Position numbers and translations under genes: made by a program. The notes below the pieces were generated by a model. It made no database searches. It saw only the letters and a program-made list of their open reading frames with translations, and was not told where the DNA came from. A stretch of DNA of 8,445 nucleotides from an uncultured Peptococcaceae bacterium (lineage in GTDB: Bacteria; Bacillota; Limnochordia; Darwinibacteriales; Darwinibacteriaceae): the NCBI GenBank assembly GCA_937988745.1, contig CALKAR010000068.1, positions 1-8,445 on the forward strand. The letters are read 5' to 3'. This document shows, one piece after another, positions 1 to 4,700 of the stretch. Each line of letters begins with the position of its first letter. Within the stretch, counting starts at the first letter, position 1.

Positions 1-49
1 GCGGCGTTGACTCGTTGCAAGGTGTCACCATCCTGGAATATCTGGTGGC

Positions 50-78
50 TTGACAAATCCAGCGACCTGGTGTATCAT
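50..78 (+). promoter_or_regulatory. Sigma-70 (SigA-type) promoter of the plus-strand operon
   Basis: The -35 box TTGACA (50-55) is a perfect consensus match. A 17-bp spacer separates it from the -10 box TATCAT (73-78), which has one mismatch to TATAAT. Transcription would be expected to begin near 85, giving a leader of only about 16 nt before the ATG at 101. The spacer holds a small inverted repeat (CCAG-CGAC-CTGG, 59-70), and CTGGTG occurs both before and after the -35 box (42-47 and 67-72); either could be part of an operator, but this is inference. All eight genes to 3576 could be read from this promoter. Confidence 0.8.
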
Positions 79-84
79 GCCAGC

Positions 85-95
85 GGAGGGAGGGG
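85..95 (+). promoter_or_regulatory. Ribosome binding site deciding the start of the first gene
   Basis: The purine run GGAGGGAGGGG lies 5 nt before the ATG at 101 and nothing similar precedes the in-frame TTG at 50, so ATG 101 is taken as the start. The site falls at the predicted 5' end of the transcript, so the ribosome would load almost at the mRNA tip. Confidence 0.7.
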
Positions 96-100
96 TTACC

Positions 101-247
101 ATGAGGCGGGTCATCCGCAAGGCGCCGCCGGAAAGCATCTACGTTTACTACGGCAGGTCCTACAGGGGACACGCTCTGGCGGTTATCGCCCTGGTGGTGG
201 TCGCGATTCTGGTCGGCCTCGGGCTTGCCATCGGCTTTATTCGTTGA
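101..247 (+). CDS. Small single-pass membrane protein (48 aa), unknown function
   Basis: I do not recognise a family. The 48-residue product has a basic N-terminal part (MRRVIRK, then a Tyr-rich stretch with IYVYYGRSYRG). A long hydrophobic run from about residue 25 to 47 follows, rich in Val, Ile, Leu, Ala and Gly, and the protein ends in FIR. The positive N-terminal half suggests that the N-terminus is cytoplasmic and the C-terminus spans the membrane. It is the promoter-proximal gene, 30 nt before the AbrB-like gene. The reading frame extends up to a TTG at 50, but that codon is inside the -35 box, so ATG 101 with its strong ribosome binding site is chosen. It could be a small phage membrane effector, for example in superinfection exclusion, but nothing in the sequence proves this. 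Confidence 0.6.
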   Translation: MRRVIRKAPPESIYVYYGRSYRGHALAVIALVVVAILVGLGLAIGFIR

Positions 248-277
248 GCACCAAGATCAATACATGGAGGTGGTCGC

Positions 278-577
278 ATGCTTCACGAGACGGGGATAAT
301 TCTGAAGCCGGATGATCTCGGGAGGATCGTCATCCCCAAGAAGCTCCGTCGGGAACTGGGAATCGACTCTGGGCAAAGGGTAGAGCTGCTTTACGACCCC
401 GAGGCCAGGCTTGTGGCGCTCAGGGCGTGGGAGCCCGGATGCGTCATCTGCGGAAGCCGCGAGCAGTTGGTGCAGGTGAAGACCCGCTTTGTCTGCCGCG
501 GTTGTCTGTCCGAGGGATTGGGTAGCAAGATGTCCACGGTCGAATACCGGAACTTCCCGGTATTCGATATGAGGTGA
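278..577 (+). CDS. AbrB/SpoVT-fold transcriptional regulator with C-terminal zinc ribbon
   Basis: Residues 1-50 match the swapped-hairpin AbrB/MazE/SpoVT DNA-binding domain, with the hallmark stretch DDLGRIVIPKKLRRELGI followed by a typical second beta part ending near VALRAWEP. Residues 55-75 form a zinc ribbon with CVIC and CRGC cysteine pairs, a known C-terminal extension in Firmicutes AbrB relatives. The family binds DNA as dimers or tetramers and acts as a transition-state or phage-borne transcription regulator. The start is ATG 278, with GGAGGTGG at 266-273. The gene lies downstream of the small membrane protein and 6 nt before gam, so it may regulate its own operon. Its last codons lie within a perfect inverted repeat (540-567). 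The target promoter is unknown; an antitoxin role is less likely because no toxin gene is adjacent. Confidence 0.87.
   Translation: MLHETGIILKPDDLGRIVIPKKLRRELGIDSGQRVELLYDPEARLVALRAWEPGCVICGSREQLVQVKTRFVCRGCLSEGLGSKMSTVEYRNFPVFDMR
540..567. repeat. Perfect 11-bp inverted repeat with 6-nt loop before gam
   Basis: TCGAATACCGG (540-550) and CCGGTATTCGA (557-567) are exact reverse complements around the loop AACTTC. The repeat lies in the last codons of the AbrB-like gene, 3 nt before the GAGGTGA ribosome binding site of gam (571-577). No T-run follows, so a simple intrinsic terminator is unlikely. It could be a dimeric-protein operator or an RNA hairpin affecting gam translation or mRNA processing. 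Confidence 0.75.
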
Positions 578-583
578 CGGCAC

Positions 584-1153
584 ATGTCGCTGGAACTTGA
601 CCGCGAATTCCAGACCGAGACCCAGCCTGAGAACGTTTGGAAGGAAGGCTGGGTGCCCAAGACCCCTGACGACGCGACCTGGCTGCTGGCCGAATACCGC
701 AGGATCAAAGGCGAGATTAAGTCCATCGATGACTTTGTTAAGCGGAAGATCAACGAAATCTTCGAGTGGTACAACCGCCGGACTCGGGCGCTGCGGGAAA
801 CCGAGGAGCGGATCCTGGGGCTCCTGGAAATCTACGCCCGCAACTCCGGCAAGAAGACGATCAGCCTTCCGGGCGGTGAACTGAGGCTCAGGAAGCAGCA
901 GCCTCAGTTCCAGCGGGATGACGCTGTGCTCCTGGAGTTCCTGCGGACCCGTGAACTCACCCAGTACATCAAGGCTGTGGAGTCTCCCGACTGGCGGTCG
1001 CTCAAGGCCGATTGCCAGATTGTCGGCACAAACGTGGTCCTGCCAAACGGAGAGGTGGTCGAAGGCGTTACCGTACATGTGCCTGATGAGCCTGCATTCA
1101 CGGTGAAGCTCGACGACGCGGAGGAAGACACGCAGAGTGAGGATCCCGCGTAG
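584..1153 (+). CDS. gam: Gam-like host-nuclease inhibitor / DNA-end-binding protein
   Basis: The 189-residue product fits the Mu Gam-like family, which binds ends of double-stranded DNA and blocks host exonucleases such as RecBCD or, in Firmicutes, AddAB. Visible features are an N-terminal helical, probably coiled-coil half (about 25-85, with DATWLLAEYRRIKGEIKSI and charged heptads), a central glycine turn and basic strand (PGGELRLRKQQPQF, about 97-110) corresponding to the family's conserved G-x-x-x-R-pattern, and a C-terminal half with strands ending in an acidic tail (DDAEEDTQSEDPA). The start is ATG 584, 6 nt after GAGGTGA. It shares an operon with erf, a common pairing in phage recombination modules. 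The last 17 nt overlap the next gene in another frame. Family assignment is by motif pattern, not by search. Confidence 0.83.
   Translation: MSLELDREFQTETQPENVWKEGWVPKTPDDATWLLAEYRRIKGEIKSIDDFVKRKINEIFEWYNRRTRALRETEERILGLLEIYARNSGKKTISLPGGELRLRKQQPQFQRDDAVLLEFLRTRELTQYIKAVESPDWRSLKADCQIVGTNVVLPNGEVVEGVTVHVPDEPAFTVKLDDAEEDTQSEDPA
1120..1127 (+). promoter_or_regulatory. Ribosome binding site inside gam for the GTG start at 1137
   Basis: GGAGGAAG within the end of gam lies 9 nt before GTG 1137. No other start codon for the downstream frame is this well placed, so it decides the start of the overlapping zinc-finger gene. Confidence 0.65.
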
Positions 1154-1421
1154 CCAACTGTTCCTCGCCCCGGACGATTGGGCCAAGGCGTTCGAGTGGG
1201 TATGGGAGAGAAAACCCAGGTGCTGCAAGTGCCGACGCCTGATCCGCCCTGCTCAATGGGTGATGTGGCTGGAGTCAGGCAAGCCGGACTCCCTTGCCCA
1301 CCTGGGGTGCCTGCCGCCCAAGGTGAGGCAGATGGCCCAAGCGGAACTGAGGATGCGCGCACAAGAGCAGAGCGCTTATGACGCCGCCAGAGCCATGCGG
1401 CGCGTATTGGGAAAGGAGTGA
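1137..1421 (+). CDS. Small zinc-finger protein between gam and erf
   Basis: The 94-residue product has a CCKC cluster (C29/C30 and C32) and a later HLGC (H55, C58), giving a CxxC...HxxC zinc site of treble-clef or short-finger type. The linker is rich in Trp (W41, W44). The C-terminal third (about 60-94) is helical and charged. No family is recognised. It starts at GTG 1137, overlapping the last 17 nt of gam, and its TGA stop lies just before the erf start, so all three are probably translated together. The position suggests a role in DNA recombination or replication, perhaps as an accessory factor to Gam or ERF, but this is inference from context only. Confidence 0.72.
   Translation: MRIPRSQLFLAPDDWAKAFEWVWERKPRCCKCRRLIRPAQWVMWLESGKPDSLAHLGCLPPKVRQMAQAELRMRAQEQSAYDAARAMRRVLGKE
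1414..1418 (+). promoter_or_regulatory. Ribosome binding site deciding the erf start
   Basis: AGGAG (within GAAAGGAG, 1411-1418) is 8 nt before ATG 1427, an ideal distance. The in-frame GTG at 1418 overlaps the site itself and cannot use it, so ATG 1427 is preferred. Confidence 0.7.
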
Positions 1422-1426
1422 TCCGG

Positions 1427-2287
1427 ATGATCGAGGCGCCTGAGACGGCAGTCGGCTCCATGACGACCAACAGTGTTCCCAAGAACCTGGTGATCAAACT
1501 CAGCGAGATTCTGGGCGAGGTGGACCGGGTTCCCAAGCGCGGCCGGAACGAGTTCCACAAGTACGATTACGTGATGGAATCGGATCTTGTCGAGGCCGTG
1601 CGGCAGAAGCTTGCCGAGCGTCACGTCTTCTTGCTCTCCAGCGTTGAGGAGCTTCGGCGAGAGGACACCTTGACCGAGGCGAAGATCCGGTTCACATTCC
1701 TGGACGGCGATACGGGTGAGTCCCTCTCCTTCTACTACTTCGGCCAGGGTGATGACAAGGGCGACAAGGGGGCGTACAAGGCGTACACCGGCGCTCTGAA
1801 GTACGCCATCATGAAGAACTTCCTGGTCCCCACCGGCGATGACCCGGAGGCGGACACGGAAACCGACCGCAGAGCCCAGGAACGGTACCAGGCTTCCCGG
1901 GATGCACGGACTCAGGCGGAGCGTCCGGCCAGGACTACCCGTGGCAGGCTGGCTGAGACCAGGCGGCCCGAGTCCGAGCCGACAGAACCCGTCATTAGTC
2001 AGGCGGATGTTGCCGATGCGGCGCGGCGGCGGTGGTACGCCGTCACGGCTGGCAAGGGCCTGACCAGCGAGAATGCGAAGGAGCTTCTGCGACTCTCCTG
2101 GTGGAAGAAGACCGGTGAGGACGTGGAGAGCACCTCCCAGATCCGCTCGGACTTCATCGAGGCGGCGGCCAATAAGCTTCAGGCCGCGAAACCTGTGACG
2201 GTCCGAAAGATCCTGGATGATCTGCGGCAGGAGTACCGGCAGTGGCGGGAGATGAACGGTCCGGACGATGTTCCCGATCAGAACTAG
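1427..2287 (+). CDS. erf: ERF-family single-strand annealing recombinase
   Basis: The 286-residue product (from ATG 1427) matches the ERF superfamily (P22 Essential Recombination Function), ring-forming proteins that anneal complementary single strands during phage recombination and genome circularisation. The N-terminal domain (about 20-150) contains RNEFHKYDYV, the helix SDLVEAVRQKLAERHV, and the very characteristic DDKGDKGAYKAYTGALKY followed by MKNFLVPTGDDPE. A basic and acidic low-complexity linker rich in Arg, Thr and Glu follows (about 150-195). A C-terminal helical domain (about 200-280, with GLTSENAKELLRL and a WWKKTGE turn) resembles the small tail domain often seen after phage annealing proteins. 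Length is normal to slightly long. It works with the upstream Gam-like protein. No SSB gene is seen in the window. The TAG stop at 2285-2287 is followed by a 52-nt gap. Confidence 0.92.
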   Translation: MIEAPETAVGSMTTNSVPKNLVIKLSEILGEVDRVPKRGRNEFHKYDYVMESDLVEAVRQKLAERHVFLLSSVEELRREDTLTEAKIRFTFLDGDTGESLSFYYFGQGDDKGDKGAYKAYTGALKYAIMKNFLVPTGDDPEADTETDRRAQERYQASRDARTQAERPARTTRGRLAETRRPESEPTEPVISQADVADAARRRWYAVTAGKGLTSENAKELLRLSWWKKTGEDVESTSQIRSDFIEAAANKLQAAKPVTVRKILDDLRQEYRQWREMNGPDDVPDQN

Positions 2288-2306
2288 TATTCTGGCGCGG
2301 ACGACA

Positions 2307-2333
2307 ACCGCTCTTAGGAGCTGAGGAAGCGGT
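2307..2333 (+). promoter_or_regulatory. Possible RNA hairpin in the leader of the transglycosylase gene
   Basis: ACCGCT (2307-2312) and AGCGGT (2328-2333) can form a 6-bp stem whose loop carries the AGGAG and GAGGAA ribosome-binding sequences. An alternative small stem, GCTC-TTAG-GAGC (2310-2321), excludes it. It might tune translation of the gene starting at 2340; a stem of this size can also occur by chance. Confidence 0.3.
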
Positions 2334-2339
2334 GGGAGG

Positions 2340-2996
2340 ATGAAGCTGGGTTACGAGCACAAAATGATCGTCGCCCAGGCGCTCTTCGTACTGGGCCTCG
2401 TTGCCGCCTTTGCTGGCGGGATGGCATATGGGCAAATGATTATGGCCCCGCTACAGGACAGCATAACAGAGGCCAAGGAGACCATAAGGACACTGATGGC
2501 CGAAACGCAGGTGCTCTCGGAGCGCATCGCCGCTTTGGAGGCCGAGTTCCAGGCTCTGGGTTCCAGACTCGACGCCCTCCTGCCGGTGGCCGAGAGGATC
2601 AGCCGTTGGAATCCTGGGCTCGGTCCCGAGGCTCTTGGGGTGGCGGCGGTGGTAGTTGATGCCGCCGCCACCTACGGGGTCCCCGTAGACCTGGTGATAG
2701 CCCTCGGGGCGGCTGAGAGCGACTGGAGGCTCAATGCTCGGGGGCGGGCCGGAGAGCGCGGCCCTCTCCAGGTGCTGCCAGATACCTTCCGGCTGCTCGG
2801 GGGCACCGACCTCAGTGACTGGCGGCAGACGCTGAGGGCTGGTGTGCGGTACCTGAGTATGACCCTGGAGCGTGCCCGGGGCGACGTGGAGCTTGCGGTT
2901 GCCCTCTACAACTCTGGGATCAACCGCCAGCCTGCTGTGGCCCTGCGAGTGAGTGCCCGCCACGTTCGGCGGGTGTTGGTAAACATGGAAGGGTGA
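2340..2996 (+). CDS. Membrane-anchored lytic transglycosylase (SLT/goose-lysozyme fold)
   Basis: The 218-residue product would cleave the glycan strand of peptidoglycan outside the membrane. Residues 9-35 form a hydrophobic signal anchor, residues about 38-88 a predicted coiled coil (repeating Leu/Ile heptads with Glu and Arg), and residues about 98-205 a transglycosylase domain. Its motifs are A-A-E126-S (catalytic glutamate), GPLQV (141-145) and ALYNSG (188-193), in the order expected of family 1-type SLT enzymes. The frame is open only after a TGA at 2322, so ATG 2340 is the first usable start; GAGGAA (2323-2328) is 11 nt upstream, while the closer GGGAGG directly abuts the ATG. It sits in the recombination operon rather than with the lysis genes, which is unusual. 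A role in DNA entry, virion assembly or lysis are all possible. Confidence 0.85.
   Translation: MKLGYEHKMIVAQALFVLGLVAAFAGGMAYGQMIMAPLQDSITEAKETIRTLMAETQVLSERIAALEAEFQALGSRLDALLPVAERISRWNPGLGPEALGVAAVVVDAAATYGVPVDLVIALGAAESDWRLNARGRAGERGPLQVLPDTFRLLGGTDLSDWRQTLRAGVRYLSMTLERARGDVELAVALYNSGINRQPAVALRVSARHVRRVLVNMEG
2987..2993 (+). promoter_or_regulatory. Ribosome binding site for the zinc-ribbon gene at 3002
   Basis: GGAAGGG at the end of the transglycosylase gene is 8 nt before ATG 3002. The in-frame GTG at 2993 touches the site, so ATG 3002 is preferred. Confidence 0.55.
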
Positions 2997-3001
2997 AGGC
3001 G

Positions 3002-3238
3002 ATGGCGCTTACTGGCCGAATCCATACATCGAGGTGCTATCGGTGTGGTGGCATGTTCCATCCGGATGAAGGAAGCGAGGTGATCGTCAGGGTACTCCGA
3101 GCTACACGCCTGGATCCTCCGGAGCCCGTATACGGGTTCATGTGTCATGAGTGTGCAGACACACTAAGACAGCATTGGGAAGACGAGACGGCACGGGAAC
3201 AGCTGACTTATACTGATACAAGATGGTACTGGTACTGA
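3002..3238 (+). CDS. Small zinc-ribbon protein (78 aa), unknown function
   Basis: The product has two cysteine pairs, CYRC (C12, C15) and CHEC (C48, C51), spaced as in a zinc ribbon with a 32-residue insert that includes a basic beta-like stretch (VIVRVLRATRL). The C-terminus is charged, then aromatic (RWYWY). No family is recognised. The frame can also be opened 3 codons earlier at GTG 2993, which would overlap the transglycosylase stop by 4 nt; the ribosome binding site favours ATG 3002. The 3' end overlaps the next frame by 16 nt. Small proteins of this sort in phage early operons often bind nucleic acid or a host protein, but nothing here shows which. Confidence 0.7.
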   Translation: MALTGRIHTSRCYRCGGMFHPDEGSEVIVRVLRATRLDPPEPVYGFMCHECADTLRQHWEDETAREQLTYTDTRWYWY

Positions 3239-3576
3239 CGCCTTTGGAGGAGTGGAGGGGATGCGAGGGCCGCGCCGAAGGACCTTCGAGGGGTGATCGG
3301 GTGGTCTGCGGTCGCTGCCTTGCGCAAGAGCATGAGTGGAACGAGTTGGAGGAGCGCGGCCCCGGCTGGTGGGTGTGTCCAAAGTGCGGGGCCGAGCTTC
3401 TGTTATCCGATGTAGAGGAAGCCGATGACGATTTCGCCAGCGCGCGGGAGCTTTTCGAGGACGAATTGCGGGTGAAGAACCAACTTCGCCGCCCTGGCGC
3501 GTCTCATTCCGCCAAGGTGAGGCGGAAACGCCCAAGGCCGAAGCCGGAGCCGTGGTATCGTCGGGGGTTCGAGTGA
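3223..3576 (+). CDS. Small zinc-ribbon protein with basic tail; start uncertain
   Basis: Two cysteine pairs, CGRC (C29, C32) and CPKC (C52, C55), with a Trp-rich hairpin (GPGWWVCPKCGAE), make a typical zinc ribbon. An acidic helix (about 62-85) and a strongly basic C-terminal tail (VRRKRPRPKP) follow, suggesting nucleic-acid or protein contact. The formal start, ATG 3223, overlaps the upstream gene by 16 nt and has no clear ribosome binding site. A strong site, GGAGGAGTGGAGGGG (3246-3260), instead precedes an ATG at 3261 in another frame, which runs 11 codons to a TGA at 3294-3296. A +1 shift there would join MRGPRRRTFEG directly to DRVVCGRC. The zinc-ribbon part from residue 25 is therefore secure and the first 24 residues are not. 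GTG 3301 is a further alternative start. It is the last gene of the operon. Confidence 0.65.
   Translation: MVLVLTPLEEWRGCEGRAEGPSRGDRVVCGRCLAQEHEWNELEERGPGWWVCPKCGAELLLSDVEEADDDFASARELFEDELRVKNQLRRPGASHSAKVRRKRPRPKPEPWYRRGFE
3246..3260 (+). promoter_or_regulatory. Strong ribosome binding site before ATG 3261, out of frame with the zinc-ribbon gene
   Basis: The purine run GGAGGAGTGGAGGGG is directly followed by ATG 3261; its GGAGGAG part is about 8 nt upstream. This ATG opens an 11-codon frame ending at TGA 3294-3296. It may mark the true start of the last plus-strand gene or a short leader peptide. Confidence 0.45.
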
Positions 3577-3622
3577 TTCCTGGACTTTACCACCGGGCGC
3601 GCACAGACGGCTTCCCTTTCAG

Positions 3623-3647
3623 GAACCCGAACTCGAACGGGCCGAAC
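3623..3647. repeat. Short GAAC periodic repeat in the convergent gap
   Basis: GAAC occurs at 3623, 3629 and 3635 with an exact 6-bp period and again at 3644. It overlaps the left arm of the stem-loop at 3639-3673. Function is unknown and it may be chance. Confidence 0.4.
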
Positions 3648-3673
3648 TTCACTAGCGTTCTGAAGTCCGGCCC
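3639..3673. terminator. Stem-loop between convergent operons, likely bidirectional terminator
   Basis: GGGCCG (3639-3644) pairs with CGGCCC (3668-3673), and after one A/C mismatch ACTTCA (3646-3651) pairs with TGAAGT (3661-3666), leaving a 9-nt loop. The loop begins with the stop codon of the minus-strand gene. It lies 62 nt after the last plus-strand stop and at the end of the minus-strand operon, where both need to terminate. Neither side has a proper T-run, so it may work with Rho or act as an mRNA 3'-end stabiliser. The gap 3577-3651 holds no other gene. Confidence 0.6.
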
Positions 3674-3981
3674 CCAGAAGGGTTCGGCTTCACGTCAACC
3701 TTCAGTTCGGCGCGGACTCCCTCGGGCAGACGGGAGGCAGGCTCTGTTGTCGTCTCCACGGTAGCGGTGCTATAGGTGCTCTCCAAGCCTTCCTTCAGAC
3801 CCCTCAAGAACTCTACCAGCCACTGTTCGATCTTATCCCCCGGCAGCCACCTGCCCACCCGAACGCCAAGCGAGTAACCATTCCGGTAGCCCCACCTCAT
3901 TGCTATCGTGCTCACCGCGACAATCCCAATAATGGTGAACAGAACCTGAACCCATGTTTGCTCGAGGAACTGCTCCATCAT
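3652..3981 (-). CDS. Small membrane protein of the lysis cassette (holin candidate)
   Basis: The 109-residue product has one clear hydrophobic segment (about 12-28, LFTIIGIVAVSTIA) near the N-terminus. A basic Gly/Tyr/Arg-rich stretch (RWGYRNGYSLGVRVGRW), an amphipathic helix (about 45-68) and a polar Thr/Ser/Glu tail follow. The start is ATG 3981, overlapping the endolysin stop by 4 nt (ATGA), with AGGAG (3989-3993) 7 nt upstream; a second ATG follows at once, giving possible dual starts. It is the last gene of the minus-strand operon. The overlap and small size suggest a holin or holin regulator, but no holin family is recognised and a single-pass protein of another role is possible. Confidence 0.7.
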   Translation of the reverse strand: MMEQFLEQTWVQVLFTIIGIVAVSTIAMRWGYRNGYSLGVRVGRWLPGDKIEQWLVEFLRGLKEGLESTYSTATVETTTEPASRLPEGVRAELKVDVKPNPSGGRTSER

Positions 3982-4400
3982 TCATACACTCCTTTTCTCC
4001 GCAGGTCATCGATCTTCGGCTTCTGTCCCGGCAGGAGCGGGCGCACGTCGGCGTGGAGATGGTCATCCTCCATCGCCACGTAGGTGAATCCGGCCTCCAG
4101 GGCCAATCGAGCCAGCTCCTCGAAGGTCATCCGCTCCAGGTATCGCCAGATGCGAATGTCAACCGCGTCTCCGTAGAGATGCCTGGATTCCCGCGCGCCC
4201 CCCACCTTTCTGTTCTGGTAGTAGCATCGGTATCCGCTCGTTATAACGCACGGCTCATTCCCGGTCAACTCGCGGAACCTCTCCAACACCTCAATGAGTT
4301 TCGGAGTAACCTTAACCGCCTCGCAATGTGGGCACTCGAACTCATAAAGCTTGAAGTGCTCAGATAGCTGGAAGTTATTGAGTACTCTATCCTTCACCAC
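3978..4400 (-). CDS. M15A-family peptidoglycan peptidase (phage endolysin)
   Basis: The 140-residue product is a compact zinc peptidase of the D-Ala-D-Ala carboxypeptidase / endolysin M15A family that cuts peptide bonds in the cell wall. It opens with the family's LSEHFKLYEFECPHC segment (C23, C26) and has TSGYRC (54-59). Its zinc-site motif SRHLYGDAVDI supplies H74 and D81, and HLHADVR supplies H116, with acidic residues E111-D113 nearby for catalysis. There is no signal peptide or cell-wall-binding domain, so a holin is needed for release. The start is GTG 4400 (GTG 4397 also possible), with an AAGG-rich ribosome binding site about 4-6 nt upstream; it overlaps the upstream gene by 7 nt and the downstream gene by 4 nt. 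Confidence 0.9.
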   Translation of the reverse strand: MVKDRVLNNFQLSEHFKLYEFECPHCEAVKVTPKLIEVLERFRELTGNEPCVITSGYRCYYQNRKVGGARESRHLYGDAVDIRIWRYLERMTFEELARLALEAGFTYVAMEDDHLHADVRPLLPGQKPKIDDLRRKGVYE

Positions 4401-4690
4401 TCCGCACCTTCCCGTTCTAACTCTTCTTCGGACACCTCAGCGAATGCCTGCGGCCCGAGATGCATAAGTTGCGTGAGATGCTCTACCGTTTGCCGGGCGT
4501 CTTCCAGTTCCTTTTCTCGCAGGTATAGGCTTGCGTCGGTATTCGCCGTGACGCCGGGCTCCTCTGTGACTACCCGATGGGAAGCCGCTGCCTTACCGGC
4601 TTCATGGCGTGGCATGGTGATTCTACCGATGCCGACTCCCGCTGCAACAAGAAGGCCGCCTACCAGGGCGGCCAGAAGCGTCTCTAACAT
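4394..4690 (-). CDS. Membrane protein with N-terminal anchor and charged helix, lysis cassette
   Basis: The 98-residue product begins with a transmembrane segment (about 4-23, rich in Leu, Ala, Val and Gly). A basic and Ala-rich linker follows, and then a highly charged helical part (about 55-95, with REKELEDARQTVEHL and an acidic end EEELEREGAEW). The start is ATG 4690, with AGGAGGGG (4695-4702) 4 nt upstream, a site that overlaps the stop of the XhlA-like gene. No family is recognised. Its shape, a single anchor plus a soluble coiled region, next to an endolysin suggests a holin partner or a membrane-wall linker. A signal anchor fits better than a cleaved signal peptide because no clear cleavage site is seen. 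Confidence 0.7.
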   Translation of the reverse strand: MLETLLAALVGGLLVAAGVGIGRITMPRHEAGKAAASHRVVTEEPGVTANTDASLYLREKELEDARQTVEHLTQLMHLGPQAFAEVSEEELEREGAEW

Positions 4691-4700
4691 GCTGCCCCTC

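Noticed and set aside
50..100. In-frame TTG at 50 as start of the first small gene
   Set aside because: The codon is part of the -35 promoter box and would lie upstream of the predicted transcription start, whereas ATG 101 has a strong ribosome binding site.
540..567. Intrinsic terminator after the AbrB-like gene
   Set aside because: The inverted repeat is strong but is followed by ATATGAGGTGACGG and not a T-run, and it lies upstream of a tightly spaced gene.
257..1228. A long 323-codon open frame on the minus strand across the AbrB-like gene and gam
   Set aside because: It is antisense to two well-supported genes, shows no recognisable motif, and open antisense frames are common in GC-rich DNA.
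1418..1427. GTG at 1418 as the start of erf
   Set aside because: It overlaps its own potential ribosome binding site; ATG 1427 is at an ideal distance from AGGAG.
3623..3647. A tRNA T-arm-like sequence on the minus strand (CCCG-TTCGAGTT-CGGG), possible tRNA fragment or attachment site
   Set aside because: The loop has 8 nt instead of 7 and no other tRNA arms, acceptor stem or CCA can be found around it.
3552..3764. A 70-codon plus-strand frame running past the end of the plus-strand operon
   Set aside because: It has no ribosome binding site, crosses the terminator hairpin and overlaps the 3' end of a better supported minus-strand gene.
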